DNA of 64,000 bases from Methylorubrum suomiense (GTDB lineage: Bacteria > Pseudomonadota > Alphaproteobacteria > Rhizobiales > Beijerinckiaceae): NCBI RefSeq assembly GCF_022179765.1, contig NZ_BPRE01000001.1, positions 496,001 through 560,000 of the forward strand, written 5' to 3'. This document shows, piece after piece, positions 9,816 to 23,650 of the stretch. Below the pieces are notes generated by a model. It was not told where the DNA came from. It worked only from the letters and a program-made list of their open reading frames with translations, and searched no databases. How positions within the stretch are numbered: the first letter of the stretch is position 1; every line of letters starts with the position of its first letter. The position numbers and the translations under genes were made by a program.

Positions 9816-10730
9816 TCAGCCGAGCCCGCGCGCGGCGGCGACGAGGGTGAGGACGCGCAGCGCCGCCTCGGTCGCGGGCCGGTCGGTGCGGTGGATCGTC
9901 AGCGTCCAGCCCCGCTGCCGGGCGATCTCGGCGAGACCGTCACGGTGGGCGCCGATGCGCTGGCGATAGGCTTCGCCCCAGGCACCGGCTTCGCCGATGT
10001 CGAGGCTGGTATTGCCCTGCGGGTCGTGCAGCACGGCCTGCCCCGTGAAGGGGAAGGTCTCTTCCACGGGGTCGACCACGACCACGAGATGGCCGTGGGT
10101 GCCGCGGGCCGCGATGGTCTGCACCGAGGCACGGACGGCATCGAGCGGGGTGAGGAAGTCGCTGATCAGCACCGTCTCGTCGAAACGGCCGGGGCTCGCC
10201 GGCGGCGGCAGATCCTGATTCAGCCCGGCGCGATCGTTGACGAGCGACTGGGCCAGGGTCTCGACGATGCCGCGGGCGGCGCTCGACCGGGTGAGGCCGA
10301 GGAGCCCCACCCGCTCGCCGCCATCGACGAAGGTGTCGGCCAGCGCGAGACCCAGCACCAGGGCCCGCTCGACCTTGGAGGTCTGGGCCAAGTCCGAGGC
10401 GAAGCCCATGGAGGCGGAGCGGTCGATCCAGATCCAGATGTTGTGGGCGGCCTCCCATTCGCGCTCGCGCACGTAGAGCCGGTCGTCCCGGGCCGAGCGG
10501 CGCCAGTCGATCCGCGCGGCGGCCTCCCCGGTGACGAAGGGGCGAAACTGCCAGAAGCTCTCGCCCGGCCCGGCCCGGCGCCGACCGTGCAGGCCATGGG
10601 CCAGGGTGCCGGAGACGCGCCGGGATTCGAGCACGAGGCGCGGCATGCGCCCGGCGAGGTCGAGGGCCCCGCCGGTCTCGGGCCGCCCGGGGCGGCGGCT
10701 CTCGGCCTCGACGAGCCGGGTGGAGGCCAT
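9816..10730 (-). CDS. DUF58 domain protein
   Basis: A 304-residue soluble protein of the DUF58 family, the standard partner of MoxR ATPases. It shows the family core at residues 60-130: SFWQFRPFVTGEAAARIDWR, then YVREREWE and a VWA-like metal site WIDRSASMGF. DUF58 proteins are thought to be VWA-fold substrates or adaptors of MoxR, but no reaction is known. It lies between moxR (13 bases) and the DUF4159 gene (10 bases), so the four genes very likely share one mRNA. Confidence 0.88.
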   Translation of the reverse strand: MASTRLVEAESRRPGRPETGGALDLAGRMPRLVLESRRVSGTLAHGLHGRRRAGPGESFWQFRPFVTGEAAARIDWRRSARDDRLYVREREWEAAHNIWIWIDRSASMGFASDLAQTSKVERALVLGLALADTFVDGGERVGLLGLTRSSAARGIVETLAQSLVNDRAGLNQDLPPPASPGRFDETVLISDFLTPLDAVRASVQTIAARGTHGHLVVVVDPVEETFPFTGQAVLHDPQGNTSLDIGEAGAWGEAYRQRIGAHRDGLAEIARQRGWTLTIHRTDRPATEAALRVLTLVAAARGLG

Positions 10731-10743
10731 GGGGTCCGTTCCG

Positions 10744-11754
<1,011 letters not shown>

Positions 11755-12069
11755 GCGGTCGAATCTCCGAATGCCGGGCGGCGCGGAGATCCGGGCGCCC
11801 AGGAAAGGTGCAAGTCTGGCGCCGAACCTGCATCGAACGCAAGCGCGGCGCTGCCGCGCGGCGGATGGGCGCTAGAGCCGGGACCGATCCCGTCGGGCCG
11901 GTCAGGGCTCCCGAGTCCCGTTCTGCCGCCCACGCTTTCGGCGGACCGGCGACCCACTTCGCCGGCATGCGCTCTATATGGGCCGGTCGAGACCTGAGAG
12001 CAGGCGCCCCGCGACATCTTGCATCTCGCGCGGGCCGACCCGGACTTTTGGCGCGGAGGCGGAGCCCTG
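11755..12069. other. Divergent intergenic region
   Basis: 315 bases between the MoxR operon and the thioesterase gene. It must hold two back-to-back promoters. A CTCTATAT stretch near 11970 could be a minus-10 for the rightward gene, but I see no convincing minus-35, operator or RNA gene. Confidence 0.4.
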
Positions 12070-12498
12070 ATGACCGACGAGGAGAGCGCGGCGTTTCCGG
12101 CCGGCTGGGAAGCCTTCACCGATCCGGGCTTCATCGCCCATGTCGGGCCGGTCCATCACCGCACCATTGCGGGACGACGCGAATTCGCGGTCCGCACCGA
12201 CGAGCGGCACGGCAATCTCGTGGGCATCGTCCATGGCGGCATGCTGCTGACCTTCGCCGACCGGGCGCTCAGCATCGTGGTGCGGGAGGCCGCAAACGAC
12301 GCGCCCTGCGTGACCGTCGAGATGTCGAGCCAGTTCGTCGACGCGGCCCGGATCGGCGACCTGATCGAGGTGGTCCCGGAAATCGTGCGCCAAACCTCCT
12401 CCCTCGTCTTCGTGCGCGGCACACTGACGAGCGGCGGGCGCGCGCTCGTCGCCGTGACCGGCATCTGGAAGGTGCTGAAGGAGAAGCCCGGCCGGTAA
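12070..12498 (+). CDS. PaaI-family (hotdog) thioesterase
   Basis: A 142-residue single hotdog-fold protein. The signature RHGNLVGIVHGGMLLTFADR contains the HGG motif and the Asp expected in PaaI-type acyl-CoA thioesterases; the strand VTVEMSSQFVDAARIGDLIE follows. It would hydrolyse an acyl- or aryl-CoA in the cytoplasm; substrate unknown. I take ATG 12070 with GGAG six bases upstream; a TTG at 12019 would add 17 residues. It runs the same way as the DUF1285-CCA group but is 161 bases away. Confidence 0.87.
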   Translation: MTDEESAAFPAGWEAFTDPGFIAHVGPVHHRTIAGRREFAVRTDERHGNLVGIVHGGMLLTFADRALSIVVREAANDAPCVTVEMSSQFVDAARIGDLIEVVPEIVRQTSSLVFVRGTLTSGGRALVAVTGIWKVLKEKPGR

Positions 12499-12659
12499 CC
12501 GGTCCCAGTGGAACAATCGTCGGCGAAGGACCCGGCGGCGATCGATCGCGCCGGTTGGCCCGCACGCCGCAGAGGGCCTGCCGGGCCTCGGCGCCGCGTT
12601 CGAAGTGCGAGCCTCGAGGCGTTTCCCTGCGCCGGGCGCCTTGCCTATATGTCTCGGGC

Positions 12660-13241
12660 ATGAGCGACGATGCCCCCGATCCCGCCCTCGCCCGTCTCAG
12701 CGCCGCCCTGGGTGACCTGCCCAAGCGCGGGCCGCCGCCGGTCGAACGCTGGAACCCGGAGCATTGCGGCGAGATCGACATCCGCATCGCCTCCGACGGG
12801 TCATGGTTCCACAACGGATCGGCGATCCGGCGGCCGAAGCTCGTCCGGCTGTTCGCCTCGATCCTGCGGAAGGAGCCCGACGGCTCGACCGTGCTGGTGA
12901 CGCCGGTCGAGAAGGTGCGGATCCAGGTCGACGATGCGCCGTTCACCGCGGTCGAGATGGCGATCGAGGGCGAGGGCGAGGACCGCCGCATCGCCTTCCG
13001 CACCAATGTCGACGATCTCGTCGCGGCCGATGCCGCGCATCCCCTGCGCTTCGAGGACGGGGAGAGCGGTCTCAAGCCCTACATCCTCGTGCGCGGCGGC
13101 CTGACGGCCCTGGTGAGCCGAGCGCTGACCTACGACCTCGTCGACCTCGTCGAGGAGCGGGATATCGAGGGCGAGACTTGGCTCGGCCTATGGGCCGGCG
13201 GCGCGTTCCACCGCATCGCCCCGGCCGGGGCCGCCGCATGA
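12660..13241 (+). CDS. DUF1285 family protein
   Basis: A 193-residue cytoplasmic protein of the DUF1285 family. Typical landmarks are the WNPEHCGEIDIRIASDGSWF start, IRRPKLVRLFASILRKEPDG and the YDLVDLVEE-GLWAGGAFH ending. No enzymatic activity is assigned; the fold of solved members is a small beta-rich domain. Its stop overlaps the CoA pyrophosphatase start (ATGA), so the two are co-translated. The association of DUF1285, NUDIX and CCA-adding enzyme beside a MoxR operon recurs in Rhizobiales. Confidence 0.9.
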   Translation: MSDDAPDPALARLSAALGDLPKRGPPPVERWNPEHCGEIDIRIASDGSWFHNGSAIRRPKLVRLFASILRKEPDGSTVLVTPVEKVRIQVDDAPFTAVEMAIEGEGEDRRIAFRTNVDDLVAADAAHPLRFEDGESGLKPYILVRGGLTALVSRALTYDLVDLVEERDIEGETWLGLWAGGAFHRIAPAGAAA

Positions 13242-13942
13242 AGCTGCCCGAGGGGCCGGCGGAGCGCGCCGCCGCACCGACCGGCCAGGCCGAATCGATC
13301 GATCCCGCCGATTTTCGCCGCGCCGGCTTCCTGGCACGGGCGGAGGCGGGCCTCTCCCACGTGCCGCCCGGCCCCGGTGTGCCGCTCTCCAACCCCCGGG
13401 GCGACCACGATCTCGATCCCGGCGGCCCGACCACGGCGCCGGCCGCGCCGCATCGGGATGCCGCGGTGCTGGTGCCGGTGGTCGAGCGGCCCGAGGGCAT
13501 GAGCGTACTGCTGACGCGGCGCGCGGCCCATCTGCGCGACCATTCGGGGCAGATCGCCTTTCCCGGCGGCAAGGTCGATCCGGGCGACGTCTCGCCGATT
13601 GACACGGCGCTTCGCGAGGCCCGCGAGGAGATCGGTCTGCCCGCCGATGCGGTGCGCCCGCTCGGCTATCTCGATCCCTATCTCTCGGCGACGGGCTTTC
13701 TCGTGGTGCCGGTGGTCGGCCTCGTGGCACCGGACGCCGCCCTCACCCTCAACCGCGACGAGGTGGACCTCGCCTTCGAGGTGCCGCTCGGCCTGTTGAT
13801 GGACCCGGCGCGGCATCTCGTCCGGTCGCGGGCATGGCAGGGCCGGACGCGTTACTTCTATGCCATCCCGCACGGGGAACACTTGATCTGGGGTGTCACG
13901 GCGGGGATCGTGCATAACCTCTACGAGCGCCTCTACGCCTGA
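13238..13942 (+). CDS. NUDIX hydrolase, CoA pyrophosphatase type
   Basis: A 234-residue NUDIX enzyme. The Nudix box GGKVDPGD-REAREEIGL is complete, and the preceding LLTRRAAHLRDHSGQIAFPG is the UPF0035 signature specific for coenzyme A diphosphatases (Nudt7/PCD1/YeaB type), which split CoA or oxidised CoA to acyl-phosphopantetheine and 3',5'-ADP. The N-terminal 60 residues are variable. ATG overlaps the DUF1285 stop. Confidence 0.92.
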   Translation: MKLPEGPAERAAAPTGQAESIDPADFRRAGFLARAEAGLSHVPPGPGVPLSNPRGDHDLDPGGPTTAPAAPHRDAAVLVPVVERPEGMSVLLTRRAAHLRDHSGQIAFPGGKVDPGDVSPIDTALREAREEIGLPADAVRPLGYLDPYLSATGFLVVPVVGLVAPDAALTLNRDEVDLAFEVPLGLLMDPARHLVRSRAWQGRTRYFYAIPHGEHLIWGVTAGIVHNLYERLYA

Positions 13943-13975
13943 CGGACGGCCCCGACACCTGACAAAAAGAAACCG

Positions 13976-14233
13976 ATGCTGCGCCTCGTCCTCGAACAGG
14001 TCGCCCTGTTCTCCCTGCCCTTCGTCCTCTTCGCCGGATGGCTGCTTCTCGCCCGCCGCTCGCCCCTCGACGGGGCCGAGTGGAGGCCGCAATGGACCCG
14101 CCTCGTTCTCGCCGGGCTGTTCGTCGTGGTGGCCTCGCTGCTGATGGCCGGGCTGACGGGGGAGCGCCACGCCGAGGGCTACGTGCCGCCGCGCTACGAG
14201 AACGGGCGCTTGGTGCCGGGCCACTTCCAGTGA
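13976..14233 (+). CDS. DUF6111 small membrane protein
   Basis: An 85-residue protein with two membrane helices (residues 7-26, ALFSLPFVLFAGWLLLA, and 41-60, LVLAGLFVVVASLLMAGL) and a conserved polar tail GYVPPRYENGRLVPGHF. It matches DUF6111, found in Rhizobiales directly before the CCA-adding enzyme. No function is known. Its TGA overlaps the GTG start of that gene, so translation is coupled. Confidence 0.85.
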   Translation: MLRLVLEQVALFSLPFVLFAGWLLLARRSPLDGAEWRPQWTRLVLAGLFVVVASLLMAGLTGERHAEGYVPPRYENGRLVPGHFQ

Positions 14234-15507
14234 CGGTGCTGCCGCCCGGCCTCGACCCCGGCGGCCCGGCCCGGCTTCTCGCCCGCGACGGCGTACAAGC
14301 CTGCCTCGCCGCCCTGGCCATGCCCGGTGAGGAGACCCGCCTCGTCGGCGGCTGCGTGCGCGACGCGCTGCTCGGGCGGATGGTGAGCGACATCGACCTC
14401 GCCACCACGCTCCTGCCGCAGACCGTGATCGCGCGGGCCCGCAGGGCCGGGCTCAAGGCGGTGCCGACGGGGATCGAGCACGGCACCGTCACCCTGGTGG
14501 TGGAGGGCGAGCCGCACGAGGTCACGACCCTGCGCGAGGATGTCGAGACCGACGGGCGCCACGCCGTGGTCCGGTTCGGCCGCGACTTCGCGCGGGATGC
14601 GGAGCGGCGGGACTTCACCATCAACGCGCTGTCGCTCTCGGCGGACGGGCGGCTCCACGACACGACCGGGGGCGTGGCCGATCTGGCCGAGGGCCGCGTG
14701 CGCTTCATCGGCGAGGCCGCCACCCGCCTGCGCGAGGATGCCCTGCGGCTCCTGCGCTTCTTCCGCTTCCATGCCCGCTACGGGGCCGGCGCGCCCGATC
14801 CGGAGGGGCTCGCGGCGGCCATCGCGGCGCGCGACAGCCTCGACCGCCTGTCGCGGGAGCGGGTGCGGGCCGAGTTCCTGAAGCTGCTGCTCGCCCCCCG
14901 CGCCGTCGAGGCCGTCGCAACCTTGAGCGAGACGGGTCTGCTCCTGCGCATCACCGGCGGTGTCGGTGACATCGGTCGGCTCGCACGGGCCGAACCGGAT
15001 GCGGTGATCCGCCTCGGGGCACTGGCCGTGCTGACGCGGGACGATGCCGATCGGCTCCAGGAGAGGCTGCGCCTGTCCAAGGCCGAGCATGCCGATCTCA
15101 CCGCTTACGCCGACGCCCTCGTCGCGCTTCGGGCCCGATCCGCCCTCGACGCGGCGGAGGTGCCGGCCCTCGTCGCCGAACACGGTGCCGTTCCCTCACG
15201 GGCCGTGCTGCGCATCCTCGACGGCGAGCCGCGCCCGCTCGTGACGCCGGGCGCCCGGATCGCCCTCGACCGGATCGCCCAGGCCGGCACGCGGCCGGTC
15301 CTGCCGGTGACCGGTGCCGATCTCGTGGCGCGGGGCGTCCCGCCGGGCCCGGGCGTGGGGGCGGCCCTGCGCGCGGCGCGGAGCCGGTGGCTGGCCGAGG
15401 GCTGCCCCGACGACGCGGCGGCCCGGGACCGGCTCATCGCGCATGCACTGGCGGCCATCGACGCGCCGTCCCCCCTCCCCCGTGACGCGGCGCAGGGGCA
15501 AGGGTGA
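14230..15507 (+). CDS. cca: CCA-adding tRNA nucleotidyltransferase / poly(A) polymerase family
   Basis: A 425-residue class II nucleotidyltransferase with a GTG start overlapping the DUF6111 stop (GTGA). The catalytic head has LVGGCVRDALLGR, the two metal-binding acidic residues in SDIDLATT, motif B RRDFTINALS and the RFIGEA-RLREDALRLLRF segment. It adds or repairs the 3'-CCA of tRNAs. No poly(A)-polymerase-specific C-terminus is evident. The gene converges on atpC. Confidence 0.92.
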   Translation: MTVLPPGLDPGGPARLLARDGVQACLAALAMPGEETRLVGGCVRDALLGRMVSDIDLATTLLPQTVIARARRAGLKAVPTGIEHGTVTLVVEGEPHEVTTLREDVETDGRHAVVRFGRDFARDAERRDFTINALSLSADGRLHDTTGGVADLAEGRVRFIGEAATRLREDALRLLRFFRFHARYGAGAPDPEGLAAAIAARDSLDRLSRERVRAEFLKLLLAPRAVEAVATLSETGLLLRITGGVGDIGRLARAEPDAVIRLGALAVLTRDDADRLQERLRLSKAEHADLTAYADALVALRARSALDAAEVPALVAEHGAVPSRAVLRILDGEPRPLVTPGARIALDRIAQAGTRPVLPVTGADLVARGVPPGPGVGAALRAARSRWLAEGCPDDAAARDRLIAHALAAIDAPSPLPRDAAQGQG

Positions 15508-15584
15508 GAGGCGGAGGGTCGTGCGGCGGGCATCGTGGAAACCTGCCCGCAGGAGGACGCCACGGCGCGAACCCCGAAAACAGC

Positions 15585-15610
15585 GAGGGCGCCGGTTTCC
15601 CGGCGCCCTC
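15585..15610 (-). terminator. Rho-independent terminator of the atp operon
   Basis: GAGGGCGCCGG (15585-15595), a four-base loop and its exact complement 15600-15610 form an 11-bp stem 24 bases beyond the atpC stop. Read leftward the stem is followed by GCTGTTTT. It may also help stop the converging cca transcript. Confidence 0.8.
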
Positions 15611-15634
15611 GGCAATATCGATCGTGCGCGTGGA

Positions 15635-16036
15635 TCAGAGGTTCAGCGTGAAGCGGGCTTCGCGCAGCTGGACGATCTGGCTGTTGAGCTCCTCGCGCTT
15701 GGCCGGATCCTGCGTGGCGTCGCGGGCCATCTCGGCGGCCTCGATCTCCTGATCGATCGTCGCCGGGCTGATCTCCTCGATCGGCGCGGCGCGCTCGGCC
15801 AGCACCGTCACGGCCTTCGGGCCGATATCGGCGAAACCGCCCTGAACGTAGATGCGCTTGCCGGCGCCGGAGTGCTCGGTGACCGTGATGACCCCGACCT
15901 TGAGAGAGGTGATGACCGGCGCGTGGCCCGGCAGCACGGTCATCTCACCCTCGGAACCGGGCAGCTGCACCGCCTCGACCTGGCCGGAATACAGCGTCCG
16001 CTCGGGGCCGACGAAATCGAACTGGAAGGTGGCCAT
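15635..16036 (-). CDS. atpC: ATP synthase F1 subunit epsilon
   Basis: A 133-residue epsilon subunit, last gene of the F1 operon. The N-terminal beta domain ([34 protein letters not shown]) and the C-terminal helix pair ([20 protein letters not shown]) are both present. It sits on the gamma stalk and can block ATP hydrolysis. It follows atpD by 77 bases. Confidence 0.96.
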   Translation of the reverse strand: [133 protein letters not shown]

Positions 16037-16113
16037 GCGTCAGGTGTCCGCGAGAGGTTGAGCGGCGCGCGCGTCCGAGGACCCGCGCGCCTCCGAAGGG
16101 GAAAGTCGCCCGC

Positions 16114-18490
<2,377 letters not shown>

Positions 18491-18522
18491 CGAGGGGCGT
18501 CCGGGTCCGTTCGGAAGGGCCT

Positions 18523-18546
18523 CTCCTCTCCCTCAGGGGAGAGGAG
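18523..18546. repeat. Inverted repeat between atpA and atpG
   Basis: CTCCTCTCCC (18523-18532) and its complement (18537-18546), loop about four bases, make a strong 10-bp hairpin in the 148-base atpA-atpG gap, the largest gap in the operon. No T-run follows, so it is more likely an mRNA stability or processing hairpin, or an intergenic repeat, than a terminator. Confidence 0.6.
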
Positions 18547-18638
18547 CCGATGGGGGTGTCGTCCGGGACGGCAAGCCTGACGGGCCGCCGTCCTCGATCC
18601 CCTCCCGCGGGAAGGGATCCGTGCCGTCCGCGTGGGCG

Positions 18639-20171
<1,533 letters not shown>

Positions 20172-20242
20172 CGTCGGGCCTCTTTAAGGTCGGATACGTG
20201 TCTGTTTCGTCGGATCGGGGGCTCAGCGAGGCTTGAACAGCC

Positions 20243-20812
20243 TCAGCGCGCTTCCCGCATGGCAAGGCGAATGTTGTTGAGCTTGGTCCGCAGCGAGGCG
20301 TCGACCATGCGCGAGCCCATCTTCACGACGATGCCGCCGATGAGGGCCGGATCGACGTGGAGATCGATCTCGACCTCGGTCTTGGCGACATCCCGCAGGG
20401 AGCCCTTGATCTCTTCGATGATCGCGTCGGAGGGCTTCTCCGCCACGCGGACCTCGGCCCGCACGATGCCCTTGGCCTCGCGCACCTGCTCACGATAGGC
20501 GCGGATCATGTCCGGCAGGGCGAACAGGCGGCGGTTGGCGGCCGACAGCTTGATGAAGTTGGCGGCCAGCCCGGTGATGCCGGCCTTGTCGAGCAGGGCG
20601 CCGATGGCGGCCGTCTGCTGCTCGGCCGAGTAGGCCGGGCTCTTCACGAGGCGGCGGAGATCCGCGCTCTCCTTGTAGAGCGCATCGAAGGCTTCGAGAT
20701 TCTTGGCGACGTCGTCGACCTGCCGCTCATCGCGGGCCAGCTCGTACAGGGCCAATGCGTAGCGACCGGCAACGCCTGCCACCAGGGGACCCTCGGAACC
20801 GTTCTGCGCCAC
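20243..20812 (-). CDS. atpH: ATP synthase F1 subunit delta
   Basis: A 189-residue delta (OSCP-like) subunit, first gene of the operon. The six-helix N-terminal domain starts GVAGRYALALYELA, and the C-terminal part has the conserved PALIGGIVVKMGSRMVDASL signature with LNNIRLAM at the end. It links F1 alpha to the peripheral stalk. F0 genes (atpB/E/F) are absent, which fits the split ATP synthase loci of alphaproteobacteria. Confidence 0.95.
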   Translation of the reverse strand: MAQNGSEGPLVAGVAGRYALALYELARDERQVDDVAKNLEAFDALYKESADLRRLVKSPAYSAEQQTAAIGALLDKAGITGLAANFIKLSAANRRLFALPDMIRAYREQVREAKGIVRAEVRVAEKPSDAIIEEIKGSLRDVAKTEVEIDLHVDPALIGGIVVKMGSRMVDASLRTKLNNIRLAMREAR

Positions 20813-21029
20813 CCGTCGCTCTCTCTTGTCCTTGCCCGCCGCTCTTCAGCCCGCTCCCGCCCGCGACGGCAGAGGCTTCAGGACCGTGGGGATTGGAATG
20901 GCGCCGGGCACGGAAGGCCCAAGAGGGTCTCCCCGCGGCGCGGCTGTCGCCTAGCATGGGCTCCGGGGGTGCGCAAGGCGAAGTCAGGGCATGGATCGGG
21001 CGGTTTAACGGCATGCCCGACTGCAAGAC

Positions 21030-21401
21030 TCATCTTCGCAGCGGCTTGCCGACCCGTACCAGTGCACCGTCCGGGTCGGACATCGCGAATTCCAGCGTTC
21101 CCCAGGATGTTCGCTCGGGCCCTCGGGCCCCGATGATCTCCGAGGACACGAGGGCGGCGATCGTCTCGACATCTTCGGCGTAGAGATAGAGCCCGAAGGG
21201 ATTACGCTCGGGCGCCAGCCAACCCGGCTCCGCCCGCCGGAGATGCAGCCGCGAGCCATCGGGGCGGCTCAGCATGCGGTACGTGTCCTGCCAATCGTCT
21301 TGACCGGCATCGCGGGTGAAACCGAGCCGCTCGTAGAACCGCTCCGACAGGTCGAGATCCCGGCAGGGCAGGATCGCGACGAGGCCGGAGCGCGCCGTCA
21401 C
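21030..21401 (-). CDS. VOC-family (glyoxalase/bleomycin-resistance fold) protein
   Basis: A 123-residue protein of the vicinal-oxygen-chelate superfamily with a GTG start four bases after the hemH stop. The pattern LVAILPCRDLDLSERFYERL-GF, then LHLRR, LYLYAEDVE and a final WGTLEFAMSDPDGALVRVG is typical of the single-domain bleomycin-binding type. Function unassigned; it probably rides on the hemH transcript. Confidence 0.85.
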   Translation of the reverse strand: MTARSGLVAILPCRDLDLSERFYERLGFTRDAGQDDWQDTYRMLSRPDGSRLHLRRAEPGWLAPERNPFGLYLYAEDVETIAALVSSEIIGARGPERTSWGTLEFAMSDPDGALVRVGKPLRR

Positions 21402-21405
21402 CGGA

Positions 21406-22476
21406 TCAGATCCAGCCCTGCAGCTCCCGCCGCACCACGTGCTCGATCACCCGCATGCCGAGATCCGAGTCGTTGAGGCAGGGGATGAAGGCGTAGTTCT
21501 CGCCGCCGTTCTCCTCGAAATAGTGGCGGTTCTCGCCATCGAGTTCCTCCAGCGTCTCCAGGCAATCCGCGGTGAAGCCCGGGGCGACGATCGCCATGCG
21601 CTTCACGCCGGACTTGGCCAGGGCCTGCACGGTCTCGTCGGTATAGGGCTTGAGCCATTCCTCGTTGCCGAAGCGCGACTGGAAGGTCACCCGCATCTGC
21701 TCCGGGGTGTAGCCCATCGCCTCGCGGATCAGGCGGCCGGTCTTGAGGCACTGGCAATGGTAGGGGTCGCCCTTGAGCAGGTAGCTCTTGGGCACGCCGT
21801 GGAAGGAGGTCAGGATCACCTCCGGCACGAAATCGAGCTTGGCCAAGCCCTCGCGGATCGAATCCGCCATGGCTTGGATGTAGACCGGATCGTCGTGGTA
21901 GGGCGGCGAGACGCGCACGGTCGGCTGCCAGCGCATCTGCATCAGGGCCTTGAAGGCCTGGTCGCAGGCGGTGGCCGAGGTCGCCGCCGCGTATTGCGGA
22001 TAGAGCGGCACCAGCAGGATGCGGTCGCAGCCCTCGTCGAGCAGGGCCTGGATGCGGACCGACACCTCGGGCTTGCCGTAGCGCATCGCCCAATCGACCA
22101 GCACCGTGTCGCCCATCGCCGCCTGGAGCTTCTCGCACTGGCCGCGGGTGATGGTCTTAAGCGGGCCCTCGTCCCGCTCGTTGTTCCAGATGCTGGCGTA
22201 GTCGCGGCCCTTCGGCCCCGGGCGCTTCGTCAGGATGATGAGGTTGAGGAGCGGCCACCAGATCAGGCGCGGCACCTCGATGACCCGGCGGTCGGAGAGG
22301 AATTCCTTGAGGTACCGGCGCATCGGCCAGTAGCTCGTGCCCTCGGGCGTGCCGAGATTCATCAGGAGCACGCCGACGCGGCCGGTCCGTACGGCCGGAT
22401 GGTCGGGCGGCAGGGCGGTGGGCGCGACCCGCACGGGCTCGCGCAGCAGGGTTTGGGGTTCGACGCGTTCGTTCAT
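21406..22476 (-). CDS. hemH: Ferrochelatase
   Basis: A 356-residue ferrochelatase that inserts ferrous iron into protoporphyrin IX, the last step of protoheme synthesis. Visible signatures are VLLMNLGTPEG, the metal-binding histidine in LTSFHGVPKSYLLKGDPYHC and the acidic face residues in PGFTADCLETLEEL. Start chosen at ATG 22476, with GGAAG 6 bases upstream; two in-frame ATGs lie further 5' (22497, 22581-side extension) but precede variable sequence. Two more heme genes, hemE and hemJ, are at 42.6-44.2 kb. Confidence 0.95.
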   Translation of the reverse strand: MNERVEPQTLLREPVRVAPTALPPDHPAVRTGRVGVLLMNLGTPEGTSYWPMRRYLKEFLSDRRVIEVPRLIWWPLLNLIILTKRPGPKGRDYASIWNNERDEGPLKTITRGQCEKLQAAMGDTVLVDWAMRYGKPEVSVRIQALLDEGCDRILLVPLYPQYAAATSATACDQAFKALMQMRWQPTVRVSPPYHDDPVYIQAMADSIREGLAKLDFVPEVILTSFHGVPKSYLLKGDPYHCQCLKTGRLIREAMGYTPEQMRVTFQSRFGNEEWLKPYTDETVQALAKSGVKRMAIVAPGFTADCLETLEELDGENRHYFEENGGENYAFIPCLNDSDLGMRVIEHVVRRELQGWI

Positions 22477-22678
22477 CGGGCTTCCGGTCACGGGCATACC
22501 GCCTCCGTCGACGCAGGGCCGTCCGAGGCCAGAGCGATCAGGTTGTGCGGTCCCGCCGTTCGATCTAGAGCAGGCGACCATCCAAGACCACGAATGTCAG
22601 TTCGCGCGTCTTGGGGCGAAGAGAGACGGAGAATGTGGCGAACCCTTCGCCCGAAATCGCTCCGGAGGCCAGCGCGAC

Positions 22679-23635
22679 ATGCAGTCCCCCCGCTACTTCC
22701 TGCAGCACTTCGTGCCCTTTACCGGCTACCCGTACAAGGGTGCGGCGGCGGCGTGCAATCTGTGCGGATCGCGCGAGGCCATCTCCGTCGCCGAGACTGA
22801 CCGGCGGCTCAAGACCCTGCGCTCGATCGCCTGCACCCAATGCGGCCTGATCCGCACCGATCCGATGCCGACGCCGGAGGAGCTGGCCGAGTACTACGCC
22901 ACCGCCTACCGGGCCGATTACCAGCTCGCCTTTGCCGGCGGCCCGCCGCGGCACCACCTCAACCGCTCCGCCCGCGAGGCGGTCTTCCGCGCCGATCTGC
23001 TGGCCCCCAAGCTCACGCCCGGCGCGCGGCTCCTCGATTTCGGGTCGGGCTCCGGCGAATTCCTGGCCGAGGCGAAGAAGCGCGGCTGCACGGTGATCGG
23101 CGTCGAGCCGGGCCAGGACTACGCGACCTATGCCCGCGGGCAGCACGGCATCGAGGTCCTGGCCGAGGCGGAGGACCCGGATCGCTTCCCGGCCGGACAT
23201 TTCGACGTGATCTCCACGCATCACGTGCTGGAGCACCTGCGCAACCCCGCCGAGACGATGGAGCGGCTGAGCCGCTGGCTGAAGCCCGACGGCATTCTCT
23301 ACGCGGCGGTGCCGAACATGGCCGCCACCGCCAAGCCGCCGCACGAGCGATTCCACTTCGCCCATGTCCACGGCTACGTGCGCGAAACCTTCGATCTCCT
23401 CGCCCGCCGTGCCGGCCTCGTGCCGCATACCGAGTACTGGCGCGAGGACACCACGGTGGTCTACCGCAAGACCGACGCGCCGCCCGTGCCGCTTCAGAAT
23501 CCCGGCCTCGCCCAGCGTCTGGCCGTCGAACTGAAGCCGATGTCGGCGGGCCTGTTCCTGGCCTCAGGCGCCTGGATCTGGCCGGCTCTGCGGCGCAACG
23601 CCAAGGCGGTACGGGACGGGCTCGCCCGGCGCTGA
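22679..23635 (+). CDS. Class I SAM-dependent methyltransferase with zinc-ribbon start
   Basis: A 318-residue protein. Residues 20-60 hold two CxxC-type pairs (CNLCGS and CTQCGLIRTD), the zinc-ribbon that fronts many sugar C-methyltransferase-like proteins. The Rossmann methyltransferase core follows with motif I LLDFGSGSGEFLAEA, motif II VIGVEPG and FDVISTHHVLEHLRNP. This Methyltransf_23 type often acts on surface sugars or lipids. Substrate unknown. GGAGG lies 11 bases before the ATG. Confidence 0.87.
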   Translation: MQSPRYFLQHFVPFTGYPYKGAAAACNLCGSREAISVAETDRRLKTLRSIACTQCGLIRTDPMPTPEELAEYYATAYRADYQLAFAGGPPRHHLNRSAREAVFRADLLAPKLTPGARLLDFGSGSGEFLAEAKKRGCTVIGVEPGQDYATYARGQHGIEVLAEAEDPDRFPAGHFDVISTHHVLEHLRNPAETMERLSRWLKPDGILYAAVPNMAATAKPPHERFHFAHVHGYVRETFDLLARRAGLVPHTEYWREDTTVVYRKTDAPPVPLQNPGLAQRLAVELKPMSAGLFLASGAWIWPALRRNAKAVRDGLARR

Positions 23636-23650
23636 GGCGCTGAGGCGCCG